A stretch of 19,679 nt of DNA from Rhizobium sp. (GCA_003527225.1 DPXQ01000162.1:1-19679), one strand, 5' to 3'. Shown: positions 1 to 9,169, counted from the first letter of the stretch. Numbers and translations are program-made. Notes: generated from the sequence alone by a model not told the origin.

Positions 1-1832
1 TTGACGATGCCCATGTCCATGCCCGCCTGGATGGCGTGGTAGAGGAACACCGCATGCATCGCCTCGCGCACCGGCTCGTTGCCGCGGAAAGAGAAGGAGA
101 GATTGGAAACGCCGCCGGAAATATGCACCAGCGGCATCTTCTGGCGGATGGTGCGGGTTGCCTCGATGAAATCGACGCCGTAATTGTCGTGCTCCTCGAT
201 CCCTGTCGCCACGGCGAAGACGTTCGGATCGAAGATGATGTCTTCCGGCGAGAAACCGGCTTTCTCTGTGAGTAGCTTGTAGGCCCGCTCGCAAATCTCG
301 ACCTTGCGCTGGTAGGTATCGGCCTGCCCCTGCTCATCGAAAGCCATGACGACGACGGCGGCGCCGTAATTGCGTACCAGCTGCGCTTGGGCGAGGAATT
401 TCTCCTCCCCTTCCTTGAGCGAGATCGAGTTGACCACGGGCTTGCCCTGTACGCATTTGAGGCCCGCCTCGATGATCTCGAACTTCGAGGAGTCGATCAT
501 GACAGGTACACGCGCGATATCCGGTTCGGCGGCAATCAGGTTCAGGAACTCGACCATCGCGCGCTGGGAATCGATCAGCCCCTCGTCCATGTTGATGTCG
601 ATGATCTGGGCACCGTTTTCGACCTGGTCCCGGGCAACGACGAGAGCGGCCGTATAGTCGCCAGCCGTGATCAGCTTGCGGAATTTGGCAGAACCCGTGA
701 CGTTCGTCCGCTCACCGACATTGACGAAGGGAATGTCCTTGGTCAGCACGAAGGGCTCAAGACCGGAAAGCGACATGAACGGCCGGTGTTCCGGAACCTG
801 ACGGGGCTTGCTGCCAGCGACCGCTTCCGCAATGGCCTTGATATGCCCGGGCGTAGAGCCGCAACAGCCGCCGACGACATTGACCAGCCCGTCACGGGCA
901 AAGCCCCCGATCTGGCGCGCCATGTCCTCCGGGCTCTCGTCATACTGGCCGAATTCGTTCGGCAAGCCCGCATTGGGATAGGCACAGATGAACGTGTCGG
1001 CGACGCTGGAAAGCTCCTGCAAATGCGGGCGCATGGCGTCCGCGCCGAGCGCGCAGTTGAGGCCGACCGTGAACGGCCGCGCATGACGCACGGAGTACCA
1101 GAAGGCCGACGGCGTCTGGCCGGAGAGCGTCCGGCCGGAAAGATCGGTGATCGTTCCGGAAATCATCACCGGCAGGCGGATGCCTTTGGCGGCAAAGCGC
1201 TCCTCGCAGGCGAAGATCGCCGCCTTGGCGTTCAGGGTGTCGAAAATCGTTTCGATCAGAATGATATCGGCGCCGCCGTCAATCAGCCCGTCGATCTGCT
1301 CGGCGTAGGCAATTCTCAGATCGTCGAAACTGACGGCCCGGTAGCCGGGATTGTTGACGTCCGGCGAGATCGAGGCGGTGCGGTTGGTCGGGCCGATGGC
1401 GCCGGCGACAAACCGGCGCTTGCCATCCTCCCGCTCGGCACGCAGCGCCGCACGCCGCGCCAGACCTGCTCCGTCGCGGTTGAGGTCATAGACGGCACCT
1501 TCCATCTGGTAGTCGGCCTGGGCGATGCGCGTGGACGAGAAAGTGTTGGTCTCGAGAATATCGGCGCCCGCCATGGCGTAGCGATAGTGGATTTCCTCGA
1601 TCGAGTTCGGCTGGGTCAGGATCAGGAGGTCGTTGTTGCCCTTCTGATGACAGGCGCATCCCTGAAAGCGATCGCCTCGAAACTGTTCCTCATCCAGCCC
1701 CAGGCCTTGGATTTGCGTGCCCATGGCGCCGTCGAGAACAAGGATCCGTTCCCGCGCAGCCTTGGCAAGGGCCGCCGCGATTTCGTTGCCATCGCGCTTA
1801 GCGACCTCCGCTCCAAACAGTGCATCGAGCAT
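1..1832 (-). CDS. metH: Methionine synthase, cobalamin-dependent (N-terminal ~610 residues, runs off the left edge)
   Basis: Transfers the methyl group of 5-methyltetrahydrofolate through cobalamin to homocysteine, forming methionine in the cytoplasm. The reading frame is open from the ATG at 1832 to the window edge. The N-terminal homocysteine-binding barrel begins with [16 protein letters not shown] near residue 31 and carries the zinc ligands Cys260 (in GLNCALGAD) and Cys323-Cys324 (in [11 protein letters not shown]). The folate-binding barrel follows, with [19 protein letters not shown] and [10 protein letters not shown]. Known MetH proteins are about 1,230-1,260 aa, so the cobalamin-binding and reactivation domains lie outside the window. 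The start is supported by GGGAG 8-12 bases upstream and by the position of the zinc cysteines, offset by a constant 13 residues from the E. coli enzyme. It is divergent from an AGE-family gene and has a palindrome in its promoter, suggesting repression tied to the methyl cycle. No frameshift is seen. Identification is very secure. Confidence 0.97.
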   Translation of the reverse strand, partial: MLDALFGAEVAKRDGNEIAAALAKAARERILVLDGAMGTQIQGLGLDEEQFRGDRFQGCACHQKGNNDLLILTQPNSIEEIHYRYAMAGADILETNTFSSTRIAQADYQMEGAVYDLNRDGAGLARRAALRAEREDGKRRFVAGAIGPTNRTASISPDVNNPGYRAVSFDDLRIAYAEQIDGLIDGGADIILIETIFDTLNAKAAIFACEERFAAKGIRLPVMISGTITDLSGRTLSGQTPSAFWYSVRHARPFTVGLNCALGADAMRPHLQELSSVADTFICAYPNAGLPNEFGQYDESPEDMARQIGGFARDGLVNVVGGCCGSTPGHIKAIAEAVAGSKPRQVPEHRPFMSLSGLEPFVLTKDIPFVNVGERTNVTGSAKFRKLITAGDYTAALVVARDQVENGAQIIDINMDEGLIDSQRAMVEFLNLIAAEPDIARVPVMIDSSKFEIIEAGLKCVQGKPVVNSISLKEGEEKFLAQAQLVRNYGAAVVVMAFDEQGQADTYQRKVEICERAYKLLTEKAGFSPEDIIFDPNVFAVATGIEEHDNYGVDFIEATRTIRQKMPLVHISGGVSNLSFSFRGNEPVREAMHAVFLYHAIQAGMDMGIV

Positions 1833-1871
1833 GGACGAACTCCCTTGTTCCAATCGCGACACTCCGAGATC

Positions 1872-1891
1872 ACATAAAGATATCTTTATGT
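1872..1891. promoter_or_regulatory. Perfect 20-bp palindrome in the metH promoter (candidate ArsR/SahR-type operator)
   Basis: The sequence ACATAAAGATATCTTTATGT is its own reverse complement over all 20 bases. It ends 39 bp before the metH ATG. On the metH strand it overlaps a perfect -35 element, TTGACA (1894-1889). An AT-rich palindrome in a methionine-cycle promoter is what is expected for an ArsR-family repressor of the SahR type, which senses S-adenosylhomocysteine in other proteobacteria. Assignment to SahR is inference. No regulator gene for it lies in this window. It may also affect the divergent AGE-family gene, whose own promoter lies about 65 bp away. Confidence 0.75.
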
Positions 1892-1954
1892 CAACATGCG
1901 GTTCGCATTTTCGACGCCTATGGCCATCTTCCGATGTTTCCTGCAAGTTCATCG

Positions 1955-1983
1955 ATGACAATAACAGGCACCGCCGCTATAGA
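1955..1983 (+). promoter_or_regulatory. Probable sigma-70 promoter of the AGE-family gene
   Basis: ATGACA (1955-1960) and TATAGA (1978-1983) are separated by exactly 17 bp. They match the housekeeping consensus with one and two mismatches. The predicted transcription start near 1990 gives a leader of about 30 bases that contains the ribosome binding site GGAGG at 2013-2017. Confidence 0.55.
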
Positions 1984-2022
1984 ATTCAACCGATTAGATG
2001 CATTGCATCGATGGAGGAAGCC

Positions 2023-3279
2023 ATGGTCGAGACCACCCCGCGCGCCGGACTGCCCTACAAATGGGCCAATCGTCCGTATCACCGCAAATGGCTTCTCGAC
2101 CAAGTGGATGGCCTCTTCGGCTTCTTTCAGTTCGCGAGCCTGAATCCGAAGGGCGGCTTCTTCGATCTCAGTCGTGAAGGCAAGACGCTTCTGACCGACA
2201 ACCCGGTTCGCGGAATTCATGCCGCGGCGCGAATGGTCCATTGTTTTTCGATCGGCGAACTCCTTGGCCGCCCCGCCTCCGCCGACATTGTCGATCACGG
2301 TATGGACATTCTCTGGAACCGCCATCGTGACCGGAAGAATGGCGGCTATTTCTGGCAGGTCGATGACAATGGGCCAGTAGATTCGAGCAAGCAGGGTTAT
2401 GGCCATGCCTTCGTGCTGCTCGCCGCCTCCTCCGCCAAGGTCATAGGTCATCCGCTCGCCGAGGCCATGCTGGAAGACATCAGTGAAATCATCGACACGA
2501 GGTTCTGGGAAGACCAGCATGGGGCCATCGCGGAGGAATTTTCCGCCGACTGGTCACCTGTCCGCGGCTATCGCGGCCAGAACTCCAACATGCATCTGAC
2601 GGAGGCGCTGATGGCCGCGTTCGAAGTGACCGGGGAACGCCATTACCTCACCAAGGCCGAGCGGATCGCCGATCTTCTGATCCGACGCCGCGCCGCCGAA
2701 TATGGCTACCGGGTTCCGGAGCACTTCGACGAGCAATGGGTGCTCGACAAGAACTACTACCACGAAAACGAAATGTTCCGTCCCTCGGGGACCACGCCCG
2801 GCCACTGGCTCGAGTGGGCCCGCCTCGTGCTTCAGCTCTGGGCGCTCGGTGGCAAGCGCCACGACTGGATGCCTGAGGCTGCCCGCTGCCTCTTTTTTCA
2901 GTCCATGTCGCTCGGCTGGGACAAGGAAAAAGGCGGCTTCTTCTATACCCTCGATTGGGAAAATGTGCCTGCCAAGCGTTCGAAGCTCTGGTGGCCGCTT
3001 TGCGAGGGGGCCGGCGCCGCGCATTTCCTCGGCGAGCATGTGCCGAGCGATTTTCATGAGGAAAGCTACCGCAAGATCTGGAGCTTCGTGGCACGGAACA
3101 GCATGGACCCCGAATATGGCGGCTGGCATGAGGAACTCACCGAAGACCTGATGCCTGCCAATACGCTCTTCCCCGGCAAGGGCGATATCTATCACGCGTT
3201 GCAGGCCTGCCTGATTCCCCTCTTTCCGGCCACCGGAAGCCTGACCAAGGTGATCGTGGAAGCCGGCGCGCGGCTCTGA
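2023..3279 (+). CDS. AGE superfamily aldose-ketose isomerase / 2-epimerase (YihS/ManI-like)
   Basis: A 418-aa (alpha/alpha)6-barrel protein of the N-acylglucosamine 2-epimerase superfamily. Members interconvert aldoses and ketoses (mannose/fructose, sulfoquinovose/sulfofructose) or epimerise sugars at C2. Diagnostic motifs are RGQNSNMHLTEAL with His191, PSGTTPGHWLEWARL with His261, and GDIYHALQA with His391. These correspond to the catalytic histidine trio of YihS and mannose isomerase. The motif ending EWARLVLQLW favours the mannose isomerase/YihS branch over true N-acylglucosamine epimerases. The frame is open well upstream, but the ATG at 2023 is preferred because GGAGG lies 5 bases before it and the promoter lies downstream of the longer starts. 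No signal peptide is seen, so it is cytoplasmic. No sugar transporter or kinase sits nearby, so the substrate cannot be read from context. The family is certain; the substrate is not. Confidence 0.9.
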   Translation: MVETTPRAGLPYKWANRPYHRKWLLDQVDGLFGFFQFASLNPKGGFFDLSREGKTLLTDNPVRGIHAAARMVHCFSIGELLGRPASADIVDHGMDILWNRHRDRKNGGYFWQVDDNGPVDSSKQGYGHAFVLLAASSAKVIGHPLAEAMLEDISEIIDTRFWEDQHGAIAEEFSADWSPVRGYRGQNSNMHLTEALMAAFEVTGERHYLTKAERIADLLIRRRAAEYGYRVPEHFDEQWVLDKNYYHENEMFRPSGTTPGHWLEWARLVLQLWALGGKRHDWMPEAARCLFFQSMSLGWDKEKGGFFYTLDWENVPAKRSKLWWPLCEGAGAAHFLGEHVPSDFHEESYRKIWSFVARNSMDPEYGGWHEELTEDLMPANTLFPGKGDIYHALQACLIPLFPATGSLTKVIVEAGARL

Positions 3280-3308
3280 TACCTTGCGGCCCGCCGCCGG
3301 TCCCCGCG

Positions 3309-3929
3309 TCAATAGCCCGGCATCGGCAGCGGCGCCTGCGGGTTCATCCGGAACCAGTCGATGTCGCGCTGGACGGCGCCCAGCTGATACTCAATATCAT
3401 CGGCATCGCGGCGCGCCCGGCGCATGTCGCGATCCAGCTGATCGATCTCGTCGCGCAGGGAACGACGTTTCAGGTCGTCGGCGGTATTCTTCATTTCCTC
3501 GTAGAGACGGTCGATTTCCATCTCCTTGACGCTGATATCGGAGAGCAGCGAATTCATCCGCGAGCGCAGCTCATAGGATTTGCGGCCAAGGCCATAGCCG
3601 CGCATGAAGGCCGGCTCGGTCTCCGGCGGGCAGACATTATGGTAGCCGTCGCCGGCTTCGCCATGGGTCAACCCGCTCAAAGGAGTGCAATAGCGCTGGA
3701 TACCCCCGCGGTAGCCTTCGTACCACTTGGTCTGGTCGGGCACGATCTTGACCCGCGCGCAGGATTTGACGTGGTTCGCGAAGCGTTCCTGCGGGTCGAA
3801 GCCCGCCGCGCCATCCGTGTCGCCGATGACTTGCCAGTCGGCCGCCACGCATTCCTCTTTCGACAAAGAATTACACGACGCCAGAGACACCAGAACGACC
3901 ATCATGGTCAGCAATGGAACGAAACGCAT
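3309..3929 (-). CDS. DUF2799-like lipoprotein
   Basis: A 206-aa protein with a lipoprotein signal peptide: positively charged MR start, hydrophobic core, and lipobox LASC with Cys19 as the lipidated residue. The mature part contains four further cysteines in the first half and the GYGLGRKSYELRSRMNSLLSD region typical of DUF2799 proteins. A highly charged stretch at about residues 135-195 is predicted to be a coiled coil. A strong ribosome binding site, GGGAGGG, lies 5 bases before the ATG. It is transcribed alone: it converges on the AGE-family gene with a 29-bp gap. The molecular function of this family is not established. It is probably anchored in the cell envelope facing the periplasm. 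The family assignment is from memory of the pattern and is fairly confident. Confidence 0.8.
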   Translation of the reverse strand: MRFVPLLTMMVVLVSLASCNSLSKEECVAADWQVIGDTDGAAGFDPQERFANHVKSCARVKIVPDQTKWYEGYRGGIQRYCTPLSGLTHGEAGDGYHNVCPPETEPAFMRGYGLGRKSYELRSRMNSLLSDISVKEMEIDRLYEEMKNTADDLKRRSLRDEIDQLDRDMRRARRDADDIEYQLGAVQRDIDWFRMNPQAPLPMPGY

Positions 3930-4052
3930 TTAACCCTCCCCCAGGGCGCAGTTGGACCCCGCCGTTATAAGCGTATTTTCGCCGAGCGGCCTAGTGCCTC
4001 ATCGGCCTATTCTGGTGTGATCCCCAAGGAGAAGCGGCGGGGCCCTCCAATT

Positions 4053-5255
4053 TCAATTTTCCCGCGCCTCGACCAGCGTTCCGTCGCTCACCATGTCGCT
4101 CGGATGCAGAATGACGCGATCCCCTTCGGCAAGGCCGCCGGTGAGTTCCGCCACCTCGTCGTTCATGTGGCCGATCTCGACCGGCACCTGCTTTGCCCGG
4201 CCGTCGCGGATGGCGAACAGGCTCCATTGCCGGCCGTCGCGGAACAGCGCGCTGATCGGCACCTGAAGCGTATCATCGCTCTGCCAGAGCGTAAGGCGCG
4301 CATAGACACGGAAGCCGTGACCGAGGCGAGGATCCTTTTCCTCCAGATCGAGCACGAGGTTGACCCGCTGCTCCTCGATACCGAGCGCCGAGACCTTGGT
4401 GAAACCGGCCGGATCAATCCGCCGGACCGTGGCGGAAAGCGCCTTGTCGCCACCCCAGTCATAGATCTCCGCTTTCGAGCCGGGAGCAATTCGCACAGCA
4501 TCGGAGGACAGCAGGTCGACGGTGATCTCAAGATCGGACGGGTCGCCGATCTCCGCAATCTTTGTGCCGACCGCCACCGGCTGCTCGCTTCTGGCGAAGA
4601 CCGAAAGAACAACCCCGTCGACGGGAGCGGTCAGATAGACGCAGCAGTTGCTGTCAGGCTTCCTGTTTGGATCGTTCGGCTGAATGAGCCGGGCATTGGC
4701 GCTGGCGAGCTCTGCCTTGCGCAACTCGATTGCCGCCTCGGCCGAGGAGATCTGCGCGTCCAGGACCTCGACGTCGGTGCTGGCCTTCTGTAGTGAACTC
4801 TGGGCAATGACGTTCGTCTTTGCCAACGCCCGCGCCCGCTCCAGATTGTCGCGCGCGAGATTGAGATCCGAGTGCAGGCGCTTCAGGTCGATCTCGGCCA
4901 TGGCGACGGCCGCCTGCGCCGCATCCCGTGCCGCAACGAGTTCGGCTTGGCTGCGGCTGTCGATCAGTGGCGGGTCGAGTGGATGGATCGCCGCGACGAC
5001 CGTCACATTGGCCTTCACATGGTCGCCCTCATCAAGCAGGGTACGGGCGAGATGTCCAGCAATCGGCGCCGAGACGGCGTAGACGTCACGCACCCGCGTC
5101 ACCCCTTCCTGCGAAACGGTGACGCGCATCGGCCCACGCGTCACCGCACCGACATCGATTAGCTGTGGCTTCTCCCTCAGCGCATAAGCGAACCCGGCGA
5201 CGATTGCGCCGATCGCCAGAGCACCAATGGCCCGTTTGATCCATTTCCCCTGCAT
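4053..5255 (-). CDS. HlyD-family periplasmic adaptor subunit of the ABC exporter
   Basis: A 400-aa membrane fusion protein. One N-terminal membrane segment (about residues 8-25, GALAIGAIVAGFAYAL) anchors a periplasmic body. The body shows a lipoyl-like half-motif (VYAVSAPIAGHLARTLLDEGDHV), a helical hairpin of about 100 residues rich in Ala, Glu and Lys, the second half-motif (YLTAPVDGVVLSV), and a beta-barrel domain ending in GLAEGDRVILHPSDMVSDGT. Two adjacent cysteines (SNCCVYL) just before the second lipoyl half are unusual. It is the last gene of a three-gene operon. Its start lies 5 bases past the permease stop, and its GGGAG ribosome binding site overlaps the permease stop, so translation is probably coupled. 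Known partners of such adaptors bridge the permease to the periplasm or an outer-membrane channel; no channel gene is present here. The cargo is unknown. Confidence 0.9.
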   Translation of the reverse strand: MQGKWIKRAIGALAIGAIVAGFAYALREKPQLIDVGAVTRGPMRVTVSQEGVTRVRDVYAVSAPIAGHLARTLLDEGDHVKANVTVVAAIHPLDPPLIDSRSQAELVAARDAAQAAVAMAEIDLKRLHSDLNLARDNLERARALAKTNVIAQSSLQKASTDVEVLDAQISSAEAAIELRKAELASANARLIQPNDPNRKPDSNCCVYLTAPVDGVVLSVFARSEQPVAVGTKIAEIGDPSDLEITVDLLSSDAVRIAPGSKAEIYDWGGDKALSATVRRIDPAGFTKVSALGIEEQRVNLVLDLEEKDPRLGHGFRVYARLTLWQSDDTLQVPISALFRDGRQWSLFAIRDGRAKQVPVEIGHMNDEVAELTGGLAEGDRVILHPSDMVSDGTLVEAREN

Positions 5256-5260
5256 GAGGT

Positions 5261-7624
5261 TTACTCCCTGGATTTCAATACGGCGATGAGATCGAGTTCG
5301 TTGATACGCCGGCGCACGATCAGCGCCGAGGCCAGCGATGCTCCGAGAACCACGAGACTCGCCACCGCGAATGTGGATGCATTGATGAAGAAGGGTATGC
5401 GGAAGAGGTCGCTCTCGATCCCCTCGACGACGAGCCTGGCGAAGGAATAGCCGAGCAGCCAGCCGAGCGGCTGGGCCGCCAGGATGACGGTGGCCAGTTC
5501 GGTCATGAGTACACTGGAGACCTCCGCTGGGGTAAAGCCGAGCACCCGCAGGCTGGCCAGTTCGCGCGCCCGTTCGGATAGCTGGATGCGCGCCGAATTG
5601 TAGATGAGGCCGAAGGCGACGATCACGGCCAGCGTCGTATAGACGATCTGGATCATGACGATGTTTTCCTCGATAGTCGCCCGGAAACGCTCGCGCGACA
5701 GACCGATCAGCATGACGAAGGCGAGCGCCGGCGTATTCTTCACCTCGGCAAACAAGGCATCCTTTTGCAGCGCGTCGAGCGCAACCCGCGCGCCGGAAAT
5801 GCGTCGGCCGTCGCCGACCAGACGATGCAGTGCCTCGATATGCATGTAAGCGTCGATGCCGACCAGACTCTGGCTGATACCGGTTACCGGAACCATCACC
5901 CTCCGGTGGTCGCGCTCGACAAGCTCCACCTCCACCAGATCGCCGACCCTGACACCCAGCGCCTCGGCGACGCGCCCGATCAGGAGAATGCCGTTGGGCG
6001 GCGGCGGGATTGGTCGCATGTCGGCATCCATGATCCGGCCGAGGTCCGTCTTCTCCTCTACGCCGAAGATCGTCAGGTCTTTTTCGTTGTGGCGGTTGCG
6101 CAGCGTCACCGAGATGGCACGAAACGGCTCGGCGCGCATCACGCCCGGCAACTGCCGCACGGAATCGAGCGCCGCGATCGGCCGGTCCTGGTCGAAATAC
6201 AAGCTGGCGTCCTGCCGCTCCATGCGGAAGAAGATCTCGTCGACCATGTAGCCGATGGCATCGGCCGAAAACATCGAGACGACCAGCAGCGCGACGGAAA
6301 AGGAGACACCGAGCGAGGTCAGGAAGGCGCGCACGGGCGCACGGATGATCTGGCGAAAGGCCATGATGGTCAATTGCGAGATGAACTTCGGCCCGCGCGA
6401 GTGGCCCTTGAACAGCGAGCGGAAGCGAAGCGGCGCTGGCGGCTGCATGGCAACGGCGGCCGGCAGCACGACGACAGCCCAGATCGCCCGGATCGCCCCG
6501 GCAAAGGCGGCGGCGACGCAGATCCCCGCCGAAATCGCATAAAGATCGAAGCTCTCACGGAAGATCAGGAAGGGGAACGAGAAGAAACGCGCGTAGAGCT
6601 TGGTCAGTTCGCGCCCGGTCCAGATTCCCGCCAGGAACCCGATCGCGACGCCGATCAAGGCAATGACGATGGTCAGCCTGAGATAGTGCCAGGCCACCTC
6701 GGTCTCGCGATAGCCGAGCGCCTTCAAGAGCCCGATCTGCTCGCGCTCCAGCGTGATCAGCCGCGTCAGGATCATGTTGACCAGAAAGGCGGCGACGAAC
6801 AGGAAGATCGGCGGAATGACCGCCGCCATCGCCCGGAGCTCATCCAGCTCGTTGGCGAGAAAGGTATCGGAGATCTGGTCCTTGCGCAGATAGGCACCGC
6901 GCCCGCCATACTGCTCAAGCAGGTTGTCGACGGCCGCCTTGGCAGCATCCAGATTAGTTCCGCGCAGTGTCGAGAGCACGACATTGTTGAAGGCATCGCC
7001 CATGTCAAAAATGCCTTCGAGGGCCTTGCGTGACATATAGAAGACGCCGAAACGCCGTGGGTCCGGCACCATGTCGCCCGGACCGATCGTGTAGATATAT
7101 TCCGGCGACAGCACGATGCCCGTGACGGTCAGCATCTGCTTGCGCCCGTTCATGACGGCGGCGAACCGGCTGCCCTCGGTCAGGCGATGCGCCTTGGCGA
7201 AGCTTTCGAGCACCGCCGCCTCGTCGGCCCGCCCCGGTTCCGGCAGGCGCCCGCTGCGAATGTAGAGGCGATTGACGCCCGGCTGCCCGCTGTCCGGCAG
7301 GGATACGGCTACGCCCGTCGCCGGCTCGGCCATGCCCTCGATGTCGAGCAGTACATATTTGACGATCCGAAGCTCCAGCCCGCCGATCCCTTCGATCGCC
7401 GCGATCCGGTCACGCAGGTGAAGCGGCGCGCGATTGGCCTCCGCGAAGAGATTGGCGAAGCGATAGCGCTCGTAGAAGACATCGCGCGTCTCCTCGAGCG
7501 AGCGGTAGGAGCCGATGGCGATGATGATCGTCGCAACGCCGCAGGCCATGACCAGCGCCACGGCGAGCACCTGGGCCCAGAGCCGGAGCAGGTCGCGGTA
7601 GAGCTTGCGGTCGAGCATCGACAT
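5261..7624 (-). CDS. ABC exporter permease with two FtsX domains (MacB/type VII-like superfamily)
   Basis: A 787-aa inner-membrane protein. A membrane segment near residues 14-42 is followed by a large periplasmic domain. Next come three membrane segments of a first FtsX domain (about residues 270-395, with [18 protein letters not shown]). A new membrane segment near 430-455 leads into a second periplasmic domain, and a second FtsX domain lies at about 650-780 ([25 protein letters not shown]). The cytoplasmic motif RE-(Q/L)-x-LLKALG and its twin [10 protein letters not shown] are the coupling helices that contact the ATPase. The double-domain layout resembles large exporters such as LolCE-like fusions and antimicrobial-peptide or lipoprotein exporters. 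The gene starts 4 bp after the ATPase stop and is followed directly by the adaptor. The system probably moves a substrate from the membrane or periplasm outward by mechanotransmission. The substrate cannot be deduced. Confidence 0.92.
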   Translation of the reverse strand: MSMLDRKLYRDLLRLWAQVLAVALVMACGVATIIIAIGSYRSLEETRDVFYERYRFANLFAEANRAPLHLRDRIAAIEGIGGLELRIVKYVLLDIEGMAEPATGVAVSLPDSGQPGVNRLYIRSGRLPEPGRADEAAVLESFAKAHRLTEGSRFAAVMNGRKQMLTVTGIVLSPEYIYTIGPGDMVPDPRRFGVFYMSRKALEGIFDMGDAFNNVVLSTLRGTNLDAAKAAVDNLLEQYGGRGAYLRKDQISDTFLANELDELRAMAAVIPPIFLFVAAFLVNMILTRLITLEREQIGLLKALGYRETEVAWHYLRLTIVIALIGVAIGFLAGIWTGRELTKLYARFFSFPFLIFRESFDLYAISAGICVAAAFAGAIRAIWAVVVLPAAVAMQPPAPLRFRSLFKGHSRGPKFISQLTIMAFRQIIRAPVRAFLTSLGVSFSVALLVVSMFSADAIGYMVDEIFFRMERQDASLYFDQDRPIAALDSVRQLPGVMRAEPFRAISVTLRNRHNEKDLTIFGVEEKTDLGRIMDADMRPIPPPPNGILLIGRVAEALGVRVGDLVEVELVERDHRRVMVPVTGISQSLVGIDAYMHIEALHRLVGDGRRISGARVALDALQKDALFAEVKNTPALAFVMLIGLSRERFRATIEENIVMIQIVYTTLAVIVAFGLIYNSARIQLSERARELASLRVLGFTPAEVSSVLMTELATVILAAQPLGWLLGYSFARLVVEGIESDLFRIPFFINASTFAVASLVVLGASLASALIVRRRINELDLIAVLKSRE

Positions 7625-7628
7625 GGCG

Positions 7629-8336
7629 CTACCAGCTCACGGCCGAGGGAGGCAACCGGACGGCGTTGGTCGACGCTTCCTCAATCCGGCCGTCGCGGAA
7701 GGAGAAGACCCGGTGCGCGATCTGCCGGATGGCGGCATTGTGGGTGATGATCGCCATCGTGGTGTTGAACTCCGCATTGACGCGGCACAGCACTTCGAGA
7801 ACGAGCACCCCGGTCTTGGAATCGAGCGCCCCGGTCGGCTCGTCGCAAAGCAGCACGTCGGGGCGCTTGACGATGGCGCGGGCGATCGCCACGCGCTGCT
7901 GCTCGCCGCCGGAAAGCTGCGCGGGGAAGTGATCCATGCGGTCCTTCAGTCCAACCATCTCCAGCGCCTCGCCCGGATCCATGGGGTTTGCCGCGATCTC
8001 TGTCACAAGCGCAACGTTCTCGTAGGCAGTCAGGCTCGGAATGAGATTGTAGAATTGGAAGACGAAGCCGACGTGATCGCGGCGGAACTGCGTGAGCTGC
8101 CTTTCGCTGAAGCCCGTCAGCTCATGGTCAGCGCAACGAACGCTCCCCGAAGTCGCCCGGTCGAGTCCGCCCATGATATTGAGTAGCGTTGACTTTCCGC
8201 TGCCCGAAGGTCCAAGCAGCACAGCCATTTCGCCCTGCTCCAGGGTGAGATCAACCCCACGCAGCGCCCAGACCTCGACGTCGCCGGTCTGATATGTCTT
8301 GGTCACGTTTTCGACCATGAAGAGTGATTGCGCCAT
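7629..8336 (-). CDS. ABC exporter ATP-binding protein (LolD/MacB-type)
   Basis: A 235-aa ATPase with all canonical motifs: Walker [10 protein letters not shown] (42-50), Q-loop Gln94, signature LSGGEQQR (141-148), Walker B VLLCDEP (161-167), D-loop ALDS, and H-loop His199. The length and the [11 protein letters not shown] and [16 protein letters not shown] segments are typical of the LolD/MacB/DevA branch, which pairs with FtsX-type permeases. It is the first gene of the exporter operon, 4 bp ahead of the permease. The ATG at 8336 has a weak GGTGA four bases upstream; a second ATG at 8318 (residue 7) is possible. The protein is cytoplasmic and docks on the permease coupling helices. The assignment is secure; the transported substrate is unknown. 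Confidence 0.95.
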   Translation of the reverse strand: MAQSLFMVENVTKTYQTGDVEVWALRGVDLTLEQGEMAVLLGPSGSGKSTLLNIMGGLDRATSGSVRCADHELTGFSERQLTQFRRDHVGFVFQFYNLIPSLTAYENVALVTEIAANPMDPGEALEMVGLKDRMDHFPAQLSGGEQQRVAIARAIVKRPDVLLCDEPTGALDSKTGVLVLEVLCRVNAEFNTTMAIITHNAAIRQIAHRVFSFRDGRIEEASTNAVRLPPSAVSW

Positions 8337-8527
8337 GATTCACCATATACGAACACGGCCGACGATATGGCAACCATGCGGCCCACACTTTGACCGTCGT
8401 CAATGCAGTCGATATCCGGATGCTGATCCTGCAGGAAGCGCGCGCATTGCACAACCACGATGGAGCAAACGCCGGCCGCGGGCCCCCCATGAACAGCTTC
8501 GCGCAAGCTTCGCGTTTTAGCGCTCCC

Positions 8528-8556
8528 TTGCAGACAAGAGGCTTTATGGGCATACT
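8528..8556 (+). promoter_or_regulatory. Possible promoter for the 37-aa small ORF
   Basis: TTGCAG (8528-8533) and CATACT (8551-8556) are separated by 17 bp. They match the sigma-70 consensus reasonably well and lie about 50 bp upstream of the ATG at 8607. This supports the small ORF but is not proof. Confidence 0.4.
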
Positions 8557-8606
8557 CTCAAATGCAAGGACTGCCCATCGTGCTGACTGATCATGAGGAT
8601 CTGTAA

Positions 8607-8720
8607 ATGGCGTATGATTGGAGTGGCGTGCGTACCAGGCGTATCCGCTGGCTGAAGCTGGCAGCAGTAGCGATCGTCGGCCTGTTCATTGTGTCGGCCC
8701 CCGTGCTGGCCCTTACCTGA
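8607..8720 (+). CDS. Putative 37-aa single-pass membrane protein
   Basis: A short frame beginning MAYDWSGVRTRRIRWLKLAA, with a basic N-terminal stretch (Arg9, Arg11, Arg12, Arg14, Lys17) and one hydrophobic segment at about residues 18-36 (AVAIVGLFIVSAPVLAL). The positive-inside rule predicts the N-terminus in the cytoplasm. GAGGA lies 7 bases before the ATG, and a promoter-like pair lies upstream. It stands alone, divergent from the exporter operon (270-bp gap). I do not recognise a named family. Short rhizobial membrane peptides of this shape occur, but its function is unknown. The evidence for translation is the ribosome binding site, the promoter and the coherent membrane helix; the small size keeps confidence moderate. 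Confidence 0.5.
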   Translation: MAYDWSGVRTRRIRWLKLAAVAIVGLFIVSAPVLALT

Positions 8721-9169
8721 CAATTGATCGCATCAGCCGGCCACGGCGAGCCGGATGCTGTCATATGCGCATATCGAAGCCCGGGGCCATCGGGCGGATT
8801 TGCCGCGTGAACGAGCGGCGATCGCGACCGCAAAACATCCACAGCTATGATATTGAATTAAAAGGGAAATGGGGCCCGGAAGGCCTGCCGAATTCGAACA
8901 AAATCAGCCGCTTAACCCTGTGTGGGACGAGCCCCCCATAGAATTCAGCTGTTTAGCAAAGCCGCGTCCCACTTTTCCGGACGCCCGTTCGTCGTTTCCG
9001 AGACTGTTTCTCTGCCTGGGAGGCGCGCACAAGCTCGGTACCTCGCCGCCTGCGCCACATCAGCTCCCTTTGAAAACCCAGTCAGTCTTCGGGGCTTATT
9101 CCTGGCCGCGATTGCTACTAGTGTCTACGCCCCTATTACCGTTCTCGCCTTCCAGAGGATCATCAGGAC
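8721..9169. other. 449-bp stretch without a convincing gene
   Basis: Frames here are open in places, but their translations are rich in Pro, Arg and Ser and lack clear ribosome binding sites. A frame running to 9200 ends in a hydrophobic segment (GLFLAAIATSVYAPITVLAF) and could be the tail of a lost gene upstream of the frameshifted gene. An inverted repeat GTGGGACG ... CGTCCCAC followed by TTTT lies near 8923-8980, but its loop is about 36 bases. The stretch is less GC-rich than its surroundings. It is most likely a decayed or noncoding region. Confidence 0.4.

Noticed and set aside
387..1877. Long open frame on the plus strand opposite metH
   Set aside because: It is antisense to the fully conserved metH frame and its translation shows no family pattern; it is a GC-bias shadow.
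5765..7033. Long plus-strand frame (422 codons) opposite the permease gene
   Set aside because: The translation is rich in Asp, Arg, Gln and His with no domain pattern, and the minus strand encodes a clear FtsX permease.
8344..8367. Promoter TTGCCA-N18-TATATG just before the ATPase gene, implying a leaderless message
   Set aside because: The -10 would sit only 7 bases from the ATG, and a second plausible -35 lies further upstream; without a mapped start it cannot be supported.
8872..8880. GGGCCCGGA also found in the tRNA 3' region, as a possible second att site
   Set aside because: Only nine bases match; in GC-rich DNA of this length that is expected by chance, and the flanking bases diverge.
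8923..8980. GTGGGACG ... CGTCCCAC TTTT as an intrinsic terminator
   Set aside because: The loop is about 36 bases and 8-bp inverted pairs at this distance arise often by chance; there is no gene directly upstream to terminate.
8963..8985. CGTCCCACTTTTCC resembling a stretch of the integrase tail at 12,989-13,003
   Set aside because: The shared run is about 11 bases before a gap, and random pairs of that length are common in 20 kb; not evidence of a duplicated integrase end.
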